Origin: an uncultured bacterium
Lineage (GTDB): Bacteria > Bacillota > Clostridia > Oscillospirales > Oscillospiraceae
Assembly: GCA_949293245.1 (NCBI GenBank)
Contig: CASFCS010000008.1
Span: forward strand, 21,962 to 85,961
DNA length: 64,000 nt
Direction: 5' to 3'
In this document: one piece after another, positions 27,414-35,910 of the stretch
How the letters are laid out: each line of letters begins with the position of its first letter
Position numbering within the stretch: the first letter of the stretch is position 1
Program-made: the position numbers and the translations under genes
The notes under the pieces: generated by a model
Seen by the model: only the letters and a program-made list of their open reading frames with translations
Told to the model about the DNA's origin: nothing
Databases searched by the model: none

Positions 27414-28949
27414 TCAGCTCTCGTCGTCAGTGGGGAGGGGCAGGTTGCTGTCGTTGGGGGTGTCGTCGGTGCGGGCGGCCTGGGCATTGCCCGCAGCGAA
27501 GTAGTTCTCGATGCCCTGGGCAATGCCCTGGGCAATGCGGTTTTGGTAGCTGTCGTCCAGCATGAGCATGAGCTCCTCATGGTTGGACATGAAGCCGATC
27601 TCAATGAGGGCGGCAGGCATGGTGGTCTGGCGGAGAACGGCGTAGTTCTCGGTGCGTACCCCCCGGTCAATGCCGCCGGTGGTGGCCAGGACCGCACTCT
27701 GGATGCAGCCCGCCAGCTGGGGGCCGATGATGCTGTTGGGGTGGTGGAAGGTCATGATGCCCTGGAAGCTGAAGTCGCTCAGGGCGTTGGCGTGGATGCT
27801 GACGAAGACGTCCGCCTTGGCGGCGTTGGCAAAGTCGGAGCGCTCGGTGAGGGTGCGGGAGCTGTCGTCCCACCGGGTCATGAGCACGTTGTACCCCCGG
27901 GCTATCAGCAGGTCGGCCACCTTCAGGGACACGGGGAGGGTGATGTCCTTCTCATAGATCCCCTCGTACACCGCGCCGCTGCTGGTGCCGCCGTGGCCGG
28001 GGTCAATGACCACGGTGTACGCCCCGGGGTCATCCACCCCCGGGGTCACCGGGTCGGTGGTCTCATTGCCGGACCCCTGGGAGGGGGTGTAGGTAATGGT
28101 AATGCCGGCGGCGGTGGTCTGCACCGACAGGTTATTGCGGTAGGAGGTGCTGCCGGTGAGGTCCAGCACGATGCGGGCAGTGGCGCCGTACTGGCTGTAG
28201 AGGGAGTCGTCATGGTTGGCGCAGCGGATGGAGCTGTAGGCCTCGCTGCCGGTGATGACGGTGGAGGTGGACACCCCGCTGCCCAGCACGAAGTTGGGCA
28301 GGTCGATCACCAGCCGGTCTCCCAGGTCGGTGAGGATGGGGTCGGCCTGACTCTCCGTGGCGATCCAGATGCTCTGGGAGCCGGCCAGGTAGGTCACCGC
28401 GGACACCTGGCTGTACTCCACCTCCTCCTCGGGGGAGATGAGGTAGACGCTGTAGGTGTCCGGGTCCCACTCCACCGTCAGCCCCATGATCTCAGAGACG
28501 AAGCGGATGGGCACCATGGTGGAGTTGACCAGGGTGTTTTTCATCAGCACCGGGGTTACGGTCCCCGGGAGGGAGCGGGCCTCCCCGTTGACATAGGCGG
28601 TATTGGAGGCCTGGGTCAGCAGGATGGTGGTGTCCTCCCAGATGATCTCCGCGTCCCTGGGGGCGGAGGGGGACCAGTTCACCGTGGCGCCCAAAGACTC
28701 GCTCACCAGGCGGATGGGCACCATGGTGGTATTTTTCCAGATGACGGCGGGGAGGTCGGCCTGAAGCGGTACTCCGTCCAGATAGAGGTTGACTGTGGGG
28801 AGAGAGGTCTTTTCCCCCAGGTTGGTGGTGTAGTTATGTACGGAGAGATTGGTGTACCCGTTGGGCGGGGTGAATGCCGCCAGGGAAGATCCACACAGCA
28901 GCGAGAGCAGCACACCCAGACAGAGCAGACGGTTGATAATACGCTTCAT
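27414..28949 (-). CDS. N-acetylmuramoyl-L-alanine amidase with copper-amine-oxidase N-terminal-like domain
   Basis: This 511-residue protein has a signal peptide (residues 1-25), a copper-amine-oxidase N1-like stalk with two TTMVPIRLVSESLG / STMVPIRFVSEIMG repeats, an AMIN-like region (about 185-300), and an Amidase_3 domain (about 315-495). The catalytic zinc site is seen in VVIDPGHGGTSSGA, SIHANAL and ALIEIGFMSN. It cleaves the stem peptide from peptidoglycan glycan strands, so it acts in wall turnover or division. A short tandem repeat coding AQGIAQGI lies near the end. Confidence 0.88.
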   Translation of the reverse strand: MKRIINRLLCLGVLLSLLCGSSLAAFTPPNGYTNLSVHNYTTNLGEKTSLPTVNLYLDGVPLQADLPAVIWKNTTMVPIRLVSESLGATVNWSPSAPRDAEIIWEDTTILLTQASNTAYVNGEARSLPGTVTPVLMKNTLVNSTMVPIRFVSEIMGLTVEWDPDTYSVYLISPEEEVEYSQVSAVTYLAGSQSIWIATESQADPILTDLGDRLVIDLPNFVLGSGVSTSTVITGSEAYSSIRCANHDDSLYSQYGATARIVLDLTGSTSYRNNLSVQTTAAGITITYTPSQGSGNETTDPVTPGVDDPGAYTVVIDPGHGGTSSGAVYEGIYEKDITLPVSLKVADLLIARGYNVLMTRWDDSSRTLTERSDFANAAKADVFVSIHANALSDFSFQGIMTFHHPNSIIGPQLAGCIQSAVLATTGGIDRGVRTENYAVLRQTTMPAALIEIGFMSNHEELMLMLDDSYQNRIAQGIAQGIENYFAAGNAQAARTDDTPNDSNLPLPTDDES

Positions 28950-28985
28950 AGCAGCCTCCTTTGGAAAATGGGTCGATTCTTTTTT

Positions 28986-29014
28986 ATTCTACAAAAGGGT
29001 ACTGCCCTCGTCAA
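28986..29014 (-). promoter_or_regulatory. Sigma-A promoter of the amidase gene
   Basis: On the minus strand, TTGACG (complement of 29009-29014) and TAGAAT (complement of 28986-28991) are separated by 17 bases. The start codon is about 40 bases downstream behind AAAGGAGG. Confidence 0.7.
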
Positions 29015-29068
29015 TAGGTTTTCCTCAGTTGACATAATTTGAAATAAAACCAGGGGGAGAAACCGCAC

Positions 29069-29111
29069 TTGCAATGTGGGACTTTCCTTGTTATACTTTA
29101 GAAAGTATAAC
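29069..29111 (+). promoter_or_regulatory. Promoter and ModE-like operator of the molybdenum cluster
   Basis: The promoter is TTGCAA (29069-29074), 17 bases, TATACT (29092-29097). A perfect inverted repeat with 10-bp arms GTTATACTTT and AAAGTATAAC around AG (29090-29111) covers the -10 box and the transcript start. Its outer hexamers GTTATA/TATAAC and total length of 22 bases match the shape of the E. coli modA operator as I remember it. A repressor bound here would stop transcription of the whole cluster. A small GGTCC/GGACC hairpin follows in the leader. Confidence 0.6.
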
Positions 29112-29153
29112 GGTCCCGGACAACACCGGACCGGTGGGAGAGGAAGTGCGCGC

Positions 29154-30179
29154 ATGAAGCTGGTGAAGACGCAGGACGCGGTGGGCCATGTGCTCTGCCA
29201 CGATATGACGCAGATCATTCCCGGGGTCACCAAGGACGCCCGGTTTCGCAAGGGGCACGTGGTGACGGAGGAGGACATCCCCGTGCTGCTGTCCATGGGC
29301 AAGGAGAACCTGTACATCTGGGAGAAGGTGCCCGGTATGCTCCACGAGGACGAGGCCGCCCAGCGGCTGCGGGCCATCTGCCAGGGGGAGAACATGCACC
29401 CCACGGCGGTGAAGGAGGGGAAGATCGAGCTCATTGCCGACTGCGATGGTCTTTTCCAGGTGGACGTGGACCGGCTGCGGCAGGTCAACCAGATGGACGA
29501 GCTGATGATCGCCACCCGCCACACCAACACCCCCGTGAAGAAGGGGGACAAGCTGGCGGGCACCCGGGTGATCCCCCTGGTGATCCGGGAGGAGAAGGTA
29601 GCCGCGGCGGAGCGGGCGGCGGGGGACACCCCCTTGCTGGCGGTGCTGCCCTACAAGCTCAGGACCGCCGGGGTGGTCACCACCGGCAGCGAGGTGTCCA
29701 AGGGCCTGATCCAGGACCAGTTCACCCCGGTGGTTGTGGACAAGCTGGCGCGCTGCGGCATCCAGGTGACGGTCCACCACCTGCCCGGGGACGACCGGGA
29801 GGCCATCACTGCCGCGGTGCTGGACTGCCGGGAGAAGGGCGTGGACCTCATTTTGTGTACCGGCGGCATGAGCGTGGACCCCGACGACCGAACCCCCGGC
29901 GCCATCCGGGACGCGGGGGTGGAGGTGGTGTCCTACGGGGCGCCGGTGCTGCCCGGGGCCATGTTCCTCATGGGCTATTTCCCCGACGGCACCCCGGTGA
30001 TGGGGCTGCCCGGCTGCGTGATGTACGCCAAGGCCACCATCTTTGACCTGCTGCTCCCCCGGGTGGCGGCGGGGGTGGCCATTGACCGGGCCACCATCAG
30101 CGACATGGGCCACGGGGGGCTGTGCCTGGGGTGTGGGGAGTGCCGCTACCCCATCTGTCCCTTTGGAAAGGGCGTGTAA
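29154..30179 (+). CDS. Molybdopterin-binding protein, MoeA-related, with C-terminal Cys cluster
   Basis: This 341-residue protein starts at ATG 29154 behind GAGGAAG. Residues from about 175 form a MoCF-type domain ([44 protein letters not shown]), shared by MoeA, MogA and CinA. The N-terminal half replaces the usual MoeA domains with a region ([23 protein letters not shown]) I recall only from clostridial molybdenum clusters. It ends with C-x2-C-x2-C-x4-C (Cys324, 327, 330, 335), able to hold a metal or Fe-S cluster. Probable role: handling of molybdopterin or molybdate insertion. The exact reaction is unknown. Confidence 0.75.
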   Translation: MKLVKTQDAVGHVLCHDMTQIIPGVTKDARFRKGHVVTEEDIPVLLSMGKENLYIWEKVPGMLHEDEAAQRLRAICQGENMHPTAVKEGKIELIADCDGLFQVDVDRLRQVNQMDELMIATRHTNTPVKKGDKLAGTRVIPLVIREEKVAAAERAAGDTPLLAVLPYKLRTAGVVTTGSEVSKGLIQDQFTPVVVDKLARCGIQVTVHHLPGDDREAITAAVLDCREKGVDLILCTGGMSVDPDDRTPGAIRDAGVEVVSYGAPVLPGAMFLMGYFPDGTPVMGLPGCVMYAKATIFDLLLPRVAAGVAIDRATISDMGHGGLCLGCGECRYPICPFGKGV

Positions 30180-30183
30180 GGCC

Positions 30184-30684
30184 ATGGGAGAAGCGACTGT
30201 AGGAAAGGGACTCAACCACTTTGACAGCCGGGGCAACGCGGTGATGGTGGATGTGTCCGATAAGGAGCCCACCCGCCGCCTGGCGGTGGCCCGGGGGGAG
30301 ATCCGGGTGAGCCCTGAGGTGATGGAGGCTGTGGTGCAGGGCACCGCCGCCAAAGGGGATGTACTGGGGGTGGCACGGGTGGCGGGCATCATGGCCGCCA
30401 AGCGCACCTCTGACCTGATCCCCATGTGCCACCCCCTGATGATCAACACCTGCGCCCTGGACTTCACCCCCTGCCCCCAGGAGGGGGTCATCCGGGCGGA
30501 GTGCCGGGTGAAGGTGTCGGGCAAGACCGGGGTGGAGATGGAGGCCCTCACGGGAGTGAGCGTGGCCCTTCTCACCATTTACGACATGTGCAAGGCCCTG
30601 GGCCGGGGGATGGAGATCGGCGCCATCCACCTGGTGCGCAAGGAGGGGGGCAAGTCCGGCGTGTATGTAAACGACGGCCCGTGA
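30184..30684 (+). CDS. moaC: Cyclic pyranopterin monophosphate synthase MoaC
   Basis: This 166-residue enzyme completes formation of cyclic pyranopterin monophosphate from the product of MoaA. Hallmarks are [28 protein letters not shown] with the conserved His, and the active-site segment [25 protein letters not shown] follows near the end. It is four bases after the molybdopterin-binding protein gene. Length is normal. Confidence 0.95.
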   Translation: MGEATVGKGLNHFDSRGNAVMVDVSDKEPTRRLAVARGEIRVSPEVMEAVVQGTAAKGDVLGVARVAGIMAAKRTSDLIPMCHPLMINTCALDFTPCPQEGVIRAECRVKVSGKTGVEMEALTGVSVALLTIYDMCKALGRGMEIGAIHLVRKEGGKSGVYVNDGP

Positions 30685-30730
30685 CAGCCCCGGATCATAT
30701 TTGAAAGGAAGGAAAGAGAGGGGGAGAACC

Positions 30731-31708
30731 ATGCGGGACGGACAAAACCGGGAGATCCGCTACATCCGGGTGTCGGTGACGGACCGGTGCAACCTGCGCT
30801 GCGTCTACTGCATGCCCCCTCAGGGGGTGGAGTGGCTGCCCCACGAAAATATCCTCACCTATGAGGAGATCGGCCGCATCTGCCGGATACTGGCGGAGAT
30901 GGGGGTGGACACGGTGCGCCTCACCGGGGGGGAGCCCCTGGTGCGCCGGGGGCTGGAGGAGCTGGTGGCCATGCTCAAAGCCATCCCGGGCATCCGCCGG
31001 GTCAACCTCACCACCAACGGCCTGCTGCTGGCCCGGCAGCTGCCCGCCCTGCTCTCGGCGGGGCTGGACGGGGTGAATATCAGCCTGGACACCCTGGACC
31101 AGGGGCAGTTTGCCGCCCTCACCCGGCGGGGGGATCTGTTCCGGGTGGACCAGGTCCTCCAGGGGCTGGAGGCCGCCCTGGCCGCCCCGGGGCTGGAGGT
31201 GAAACTCAACTGTGTGCCCATGGGGTACAACGACGACCAGCTCGTCCCCCTGGCCCTGCTGGCCCGGGAGCGGCCCCTGGCGGTGCGCTTCATTGAGATG
31301 ATGCCCATCGGCCTGGGGGCCCATATGGAGGGCCGGAGCGAGGCGTGGGTACGGGCCAGATTAGAGGAGGTCCTGGGCCCCCTGACCCCCTGGGAGGGGG
31401 AGGCGGGCAGCGGCCCGGCCCGCTATGTGACCGTCCCGGGCTTCGCGGGCAGGCTGGGGTTCATCAGCGCCGTGAGCCACCAGTTCTGTCAGAGCTGCAA
31501 CCGGGTGCGCCTGACGGCGTCGGGCTTTTTCAAGACCTGCCTGCAATATGACCGGGGGGTGGAGCTGCGCCCCCTGCTGTCCGGGCCGGACGGGGCCCTT
31601 CAGGCGGCCATGGCCGCCGCCCTGGCCCAAAAGCCCGCGGGCCACTGCTTTGCCCAGCGGGAGGTGGAGGGCGGCGAGGGCCGCATCATGAATCAGATCG
31701 GAGGATAA
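30731..31708 (+). CDS. moaA: GTP 3',8-cyclase MoaA (radical SAM)
   Basis: This 325-residue radical SAM enzyme starts the molybdopterin pathway from GTP. The N-terminal cluster is C20-x3-C24-x2-C27 in DRCNLRCVYCMPP, and the second cluster near the C-terminus is C-x2-C-x13-C in FCQSCNRVRLTASGFFKTCL. LTGGEPLVR and NLTTNGLLL are also standard. Its C-terminal GG motif is present (NQIGG). MoaD, MoaE and MoeB are not in this window. Confidence 0.95.
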   Translation: MRDGQNREIRYIRVSVTDRCNLRCVYCMPPQGVEWLPHENILTYEEIGRICRILAEMGVDTVRLTGGEPLVRRGLEELVAMLKAIPGIRRVNLTTNGLLLARQLPALLSAGLDGVNISLDTLDQGQFAALTRRGDLFRVDQVLQGLEAALAAPGLEVKLNCVPMGYNDDQLVPLALLARERPLAVRFIEMMPIGLGAHMEGRSEAWVRARLEEVLGPLTPWEGEAGSGPARYVTVPGFAGRLGFISAVSHQFCQSCNRVRLTASGFFKTCLQYDRGVELRPLLSGPDGALQAAMAAALAQKPAGHCFAQREVEGGEGRIMNQIGG

Positions 31709-31713
31709 GGACA

Positions 31714-32148
31714 ATGGGAAAGGTGATCGCGGTGTGCACCAGCCCCGCCAAGGGCACGGAGAAGCACAATGTGGGCACGGCGGAGCTGGTGGAGGACTGG
31801 GGCATCCGGGGGGATGCCCACGCCGGGAAGTGGCACCGGCAGGTGTCCCTCCTCTCCTATGATAAGGTAGAGGACTTCCGGGCCCGGGGGGCCCAGGTGG
31901 CCGACGGGGCCTTCGGGGAGAACCTGCTGGTCCAGGGCATCGACTTTCGCGCCCTGCCGGTGGGTACCCGGCTGCGCTGCGGCCCGGTGGAGCTGGAGAT
32001 CACCCAGATCGGCAAGGAGTGCCACCACGGCTGCGCCATCTTCCAGCGGATGGGGGAGTGCATCATGCCCCGGGAGGGGGTCTTTGCCCGGGTGCTCGCC
32101 GGGGGGACCATCTCCGTGGGGAACGAGCTCACGGTGGAGGAGGGATGA
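31714..32148 (+). CDS. MOSC domain protein
   Basis: This 144-residue protein is a stand-alone MOSC domain: KHNVGTAELVEDWGIRGDAHAGKWHRQVSLLS at the start and CHHGCAIF with the conserved Cys. In larger proteins MOSC domains handle sulfur from molybdenum cofactor sulfurases. A free MOSC gene between moaA and a mogA-like gene suggests cofactor maturation or carriage. Its stop TGA lies inside the start region of the next gene. Confidence 0.85.
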   Translation: MGKVIAVCTSPAKGTEKHNVGTAELVEDWGIRGDAHAGKWHRQVSLLSYDKVEDFRARGAQVADGAFGENLLVQGIDFRALPVGTRLRCGPVELEITQIGKECHHGCAIFQRMGECIMPREGVFARVLAGGTISVGNELTVEEG

Positions 32149-32150
32149 GG

Positions 32151-32654
32151 ATGTATCGCGCCTATGTCATCACCGCCAGCGACTCGGGCTGGGCGGGGGA
32201 GCGGGAGGACCGCTCCGGCCCCGCCGCCCGGGAGCTGCTCACGGAGGCGGGCTACGCCGACGGGGGATATATCCTCCTGCCTGACGACCGGGAGGCCCTG
32301 GCGGCGGAGCTGCGCCGGGTGTGCGACGGGGACCTGGCGGACCTGGTGGTCACCACCGGGGGCACCGGCTTCTCCCCCCGGGACTGCACGCCGGAGGCCA
32401 CCATGGACGTGGTGGAGCGGCCCACCCCGGGCATTGCCGAGGCCATGCGGTACTACTCCTTGTCCATCACCCCCCGGGCCATGCTCTCCCGGGGAGCGGC
32501 GGGCATCCGGGGGAGCACCCTCATCGTGAACCTGCCCGGCTCCCCCAAGGCGGTGCGGGAGTGCCTCTCCTACATCCTGCCCGCCCTGGGCCACGGCCTG
32601 GAGATTTTGCGGGGGGACGCCTCCAACTGCGCCCGGCCGGAAGCACTGGGTTGA
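32151..32654 (+). CDS. Molybdopterin adenylyltransferase, MogA/MoaB-like
   Basis: This 167-residue protein has the MoCF fold: ITASDSGWAGEREDRSGP, VVTTGGTGFSPRDCTPEA and STLIVNLPGSPKAV. It activates molybdopterin by adenylation before molybdate insertion; relatives are called MogA or MoaB. Start: ATG 32151 has a GGAGGAGGG site 7 bases upstream, while ATG 32145 in the same frame is too close. The start overlaps the MOSC gene end. Confidence 0.88.
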   Translation: MYRAYVITASDSGWAGEREDRSGPAARELLTEAGYADGGYILLPDDREALAAELRRVCDGDLADLVVTTGGTGFSPRDCTPEATMDVVERPTPGIAEAMRYYSLSITPRAMLSRGAAGIRGSTLIVNLPGSPKAVRECLSYILPALGHGLEILRGDASNCARPEALG

Positions 32655-32738
32655 AACGGGACGTCAGAGTTTTGACGAGGACGTCATGACCAACCGTTCC
32701 TTTCAAATAAAGCCCCGACCCGCTCTGAAAGGGCGGGC
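32655..32738 (+). repeat. Inverted repeats in the leader of modA
   Basis: This 111-base gap contains two GACGTC palindromes (32660-32665 and 32680-32685), a CGTCA/TGACG hairpin between them, and a CCCGCTCT/AGGGCGGG hairpin (about 32717-32735) just upstream of the modA ribosome site. The second could fold when modA transcription or translation is shut down. I could not match this to the Moco riboswitch consensus. Confidence 0.35.
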
Positions 32739-32765
32739 GGAATCAACTGAAAGGAAGCGATATGG

Positions 32766-33656
32766 ATGAAAAAGAGACTGCTTGCCCTGCTGCTGGCGGG
32801 GACCATGATGTGGGCCGTGAGCGCCTGTTCCGACCCGGAGGGCGGGGAGTCCGGCTCCCCGGCGGTGAGCCCCAGCGCCAGCCAGGGCCAGGAGGACCAG
32901 CAGGAGCAGGGGGAGAGCGTGGAGGTGGTGGTGTTCGCCGCCGCCTCTCTGGAGGCCACCCTCACGGAGATCGCGGACCTCTACAAGGACGTGGCCCCCA
33001 ATGTGACGCTCACCTTCACCTTTGACTCCTCCGGCACCCTGCGGGATCAGATCCTGGAGGGGGCGGTGTGCGACCTCTTTATCTCCGCCGGCCAGGCCCA
33101 GATGAACGAGCTGGACAGCGCCGACACCACCGGGAAGAACCAGGCGGGGAATGACTACGTCCTCTCGGAGAGCCGGGTGGATTTTGTGGAGAACAAGGTG
33201 GTGCTGGCGGTGCCTGACGACAACCCCAAGGATATTGAGGCCTTTACCGACCTGGCCACCGACAAGCTCTCCCTGTTGTGCATCGGCAATGAGGAGGTGC
33301 CTGTGGGCTCCTACTCCCTGGAGATCCTGGACACCCTGGACATCGACATCGCCCAGCTGGAGAGCGAGGGCAAGGTGACCTACGCCTCCAACGTTACCGA
33401 GGTGGCCAACCAGGTGAAGGAGGGGGCCGTGGACTGCGGCATCATCTACGCCACCGACGCCTTTACCTATGAGCTCACCGTGGTGGATCAGGCCACTGCC
33501 GACATGTGCAGCCAGGTGATCTATCCCGCCGCCGTGATGAAGTGCGGCACCGATGAGGCCAGCCAGACCGCCGCCCAGGCATTTTTGGACTACATCCGCA
33601 CCGATGCCGCCGCGGTGGCGGTGCTGGAGGGTGTGGGCTTTACTGTTCTGGACTGA
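32766..33656 (+). CDS. modA: Molybdate ABC transporter substrate-binding lipoprotein ModA
   Basis: This 296-residue protein has a signal peptide with lipobox VSAC and a Ser/Glu-rich linker. The periplasmic-binding fold includes VFAAASLEATLTEIADLYK and DSSGTLRDQILEGAVCDLF, the oxyanion-binding Ser and Gly residues typical of ModA/WtpA. It captures molybdate or tungstate. It is followed by modB and modC, the usual order. ATG 32766 follows AAAGGAAG. Confidence 0.92.
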   Translation: MKKRLLALLLAGTMMWAVSACSDPEGGESGSPAVSPSASQGQEDQQEQGESVEVVVFAAASLEATLTEIADLYKDVAPNVTLTFTFDSSGTLRDQILEGAVCDLFISAGQAQMNELDSADTTGKNQAGNDYVLSESRVDFVENKVVLAVPDDNPKDIEAFTDLATDKLSLLCIGNEEVPVGSYSLEILDTLDIDIAQLESEGKVTYASNVTEVANQVKEGAVDCGIIYATDAFTYELTVVDQATADMCSQVIYPAAVMKCGTDEASQTAAQAFLDYIRTDAAAVAVLEGVGFTVLD

Positions 33657-33718
33657 TGAATGCGCAGGGTCCGGGCGCCCCTGGCGCCCGGACCGCTGAT
33701 TTTGGGAGGTGACCCCCT

Positions 33719-34417
33719 GTGGACTGGTATCCACTGTTCAATTCTCTGCGCATCGCCGCCATCTCCACGGCGGTGATCTTCTTCCTGGGCATCTTCGCGG
33801 CCTATTATGTGGCAAAGCTCCCCCGGCTGGTGAAGGGGGTGCTGGACGTGGTGCTCACGCTGCCCCTGGTGCTCCCCCCCACGGTGGTGGGTTACTTTCT
33901 CCTGCGGCTGCTGGGGCCCAAACGGGTGCTGGGCATGTGGTTTCTGGAGGTGCTGGACACCCGGCTCACCATGGTGTGGTACTCCGCCATCTTCGCCTCG
34001 GCGGTGGTGGCCTTTCCCCTGATGTACCGCACCGCCCGGGGGGCCTTCGAGTCCTTTGACACCACCCTGGCCTACGCCGGGCGCACCCTGGGCAAATCCA
34101 ACACCTGGATCTTCTGGCGGGTGATGATGCCCTGCTGCAAGCAGGGGATCATTGCCGGCACGGTGCTCTCCTTTGCCCGGGCCCTGGGGGAGTACGGCGC
34201 CACCGCCATGATCGCCGGCTACACCCCCGGCAGGACCGCCACCATCTCCACCACGGTGTACCAGCTCTGGCGCACCGGCAACGATGAGGAGGCCATGAAG
34301 TGGGTGCTGGTGAATCTGGCCATCTCCACGGTGGTGCTGCTGGCGGTGAACATGCTGGAGCGGCGGGACCGGGCGCCCAGACGCTCCGCCGCCGCACCGG
34401 AAGGGGGGAGTGCGTGA
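33719..34417 (+). CDS. modB: Molybdate ABC transporter permease ModB
   Basis: This 232-residue permease starts at GTG 33719 with GGGAGGTGA upstream. It has about five membrane segments and the coupling-loop motif GEYGATAMIAG (usual EAA motif region with RALGEYGA). It carries molybdate through the membrane with ModC. Its stop overlaps the modC start by one base. Confidence 0.9.
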   Translation: MDWYPLFNSLRIAAISTAVIFFLGIFAAYYVAKLPRLVKGVLDVVLTLPLVLPPTVVGYFLLRLLGPKRVLGMWFLEVLDTRLTMVWYSAIFASAVVAFPLMYRTARGAFESFDTTLAYAGRTLGKSNTWIFWRVMMPCCKQGIIAGTVLSFARALGEYGATAMIAGYTPGRTATISTTVYQLWRTGNDEEAMKWVLVNLAISTVVLLAVNMLERRDRAPRRSAAAPEGGSA

Positions 34418-35448
34418 TGCTGGAGGTGGATATCAGGAAAAAGCTGGGCCATTTCCAGCTGGACGTGGCCTTTTCCGCCCCCGCGGACCAGGTGACGGGC
34501 ATTCTGGGGGCCTCGGGCTGCGGCAAGAGCCTCACCCTCAAGTGCATCGCGGGCATCGAGCGGCCCGATGAGGGACGCATCACCCTGGACGGCCAGGTCC
34601 TCTTTGATTCGGCCCAACGGGTGGACCTCACCCCGCAGCGCCGTCAGGTGGGGTACCTCTTTCAGAACTACGCCCTTTTTCCCAACATGACGGTGGAGCA
34701 GAACATCGCCGTGGGCATCCGGGACCGCCGAGGACGGCGGGAGACCCTGGAGCGGCTCATCCGGGCCTTCCGGCTGGAGGGGAACCAGAAGAAGTACCCC
34801 CGCCAGCTCTCCGGCGGCCAGCAGCAGCGGGTGGCTCTGGCACGCATCCTGGCCAGTCGCCCCCGGGCGCTGCTGCTGGACGAGCCCTTTTCGGCTCTGG
34901 ACAGCGGCCTGCGCCGACAGATGGAGCTGGAGCTGGCGGAGCGGCTGGAGGAGTTTGGCGGGGCGGTGCTCTTTGTCACCCACAGCCGGGAGGAGGTGTG
35001 CCACCTGTGCCGGGAGGTATGCGTCCTTCACCAGGGCCGTTCCCATCCCAAAGTGCCCACGGAGGAGCTTTTTCGCGCCCCTGCCACCCTGGCGGCCTGC
35101 CAGCTGGCGGGGTGGGAGAACATCTCGCCCTTGCGGGTGCTCCCGTCTGGTGAGGTGGAGGCGGAGGCGTGGGGTATCACGCTGCCTCTTGCCGGACAGA
35201 TGGGGGAGGATATCACCCACCTGGGTCTGAAGGCGGCGGCGCTGCGCCCGGCGGAGCCGGAGGAGCCCGGGGCCTTTTCCGCCCGGGTGGAGCGGGTGTT
35301 TCCCGAGGAGCGGGGGACCCTGGCGGTGCTCTCCCCTCCACGGGGGAAGCTGTATCTCCGCCTGCCTCCGGGTGTGGAAGTGGCGCCGGGGCAGGAGATG
35401 TTCCTGGCTGCGCCTTCGGAAGCTGTCCGCCTGCTGCGCCGGGGATAG
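34417..35448 (+). CDS. modC: Molybdate ABC transporter ATP-binding protein ModC
   Basis: This 343-residue ATPase has Walker A GASGCGKS, signature LSGGQQQR, Walker [13 protein letters not shown] and switch His FVTHSREE. The C-terminal 110 residues contain a short TOBE/Mop-like part (about residues 290-343), which is known to bind molybdate and signal. It ends the molybdenum cluster and is followed by a long terminator hairpin. Confidence 0.92.
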   Translation: MLEVDIRKKLGHFQLDVAFSAPADQVTGILGASGCGKSLTLKCIAGIERPDEGRITLDGQVLFDSAQRVDLTPQRRQVGYLFQNYALFPNMTVEQNIAVGIRDRRGRRETLERLIRAFRLEGNQKKYPRQLSGGQQQRVALARILASRPRALLLDEPFSALDSGLRRQMELELAERLEEFGGAVLFVTHSREEVCHLCREVCVLHQGRSHPKVPTEELFRAPATLAACQLAGWENISPLRVLPSGEVEAEAWGITLPLAGQMGEDITHLGLKAAALRPAEPEEPGAFSARVERVFPEERGTLAVLSPPRGKLYLRLPPGVEVAPGQEMFLAAPSEAVRLLRRG

Positions 35449-35492
35449 GAAACATCCCGGCCAGCGGTGCAGCCCCCGGCCGGAAGCAGATA

Positions 35493-35542
35493 AAAAAAGA
35501 AGTGCCGCAGGGACCTGGCCGGTCCCGCGGCACTTCTTTTTT
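35493..35542. terminator. Terminator of the molybdenum cluster
   Basis: A long hairpin: AAAAAGAAGTGCCGC, a bulged A and GGGACC pair with GGTCCC and GCGGCACTTCTTTTTT, with a TGGCC loop. A- and T-runs on both sides allow use by the convergent ferredoxin gene. Confidence 0.85.
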
Positions 35543-35553
35543 GGGTTTCTCAA

Positions 35554-35724
35554 TCAGCCCTGAGAAATGGCGCCCACAGGGCAGGTGTCGGCGCAGGAGC
35601 CGCAATCGATGCACTTGCTCTCATCGATCATCATGTGCTCGTCACCCATGGAGATCGCCTCCACGGGGCAACCGCCCTCACAAGCGCCGCAGCTGATGCA
35701 GTCGCTGCTGATAACATAGGCCAT
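35554..35724 (-). CDS. Small 2[4Fe-4S] ferredoxin
   Basis: This 56-residue protein starts at ATG 35724 behind GGAGGTG and stops with TGA at 35556-35554. Two full cluster motifs are present: [12 protein letters not shown] at residues 9-20 and [12 protein letters not shown] at 38-49, a classical bacterial 8Fe-8S ferredoxin of clostridial type. It is an electron carrier for anaerobic redox enzymes. It forms its own transcript, with a promoter at 35764-35791, and shares the terminator with the molybdenum cluster. Confidence 0.93.
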   Translation of the reverse strand: MAYVISSDCISCGACEGGCPVEAISMGDEHMMIDESKCIDCGSCADTCPVGAISQG

Positions 35725-35763
35725 TTAAAACACCTCCAATTACTTATGTATCGAACCACCCCC

Positions 35764-35791
35764 ATTCTACCACAGTTTCTAAAAAAATCAA
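35764..35791 (-). promoter_or_regulatory. Promoter of the ferredoxin gene
   Basis: On the minus strand, TTGATT (complement of 35786-35791) and TAGAAT (complement of 35764-35769) are separated by 16 bases, about 40 bases before the ferredoxin start. Confidence 0.6.
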
Positions 35792-35910
35792 TCACTAAAA
35801 TCAGGAGTTTTTTCCCCCGGGAAAGAGCGGGCAAAAGGGGTGCAAATGGTATAGAGCCAGGAGAAAACAGGCACAATAGAGGAAGAAAATTCCGTTTGGA
35901 GGAAATGACC

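Noticed and set aside
27186..29042. 618-codon plus-strand frame opposite the amidase
   Set aside because: Glycine/valine-rich shadow; the minus strand encodes an amidase with signal peptide and catalytic motifs.
32655..32765. Moco riboswitch before modA
   Set aside because: The conserved core and helix order I know for the Moco element are not found; only simple inverted repeats are present.
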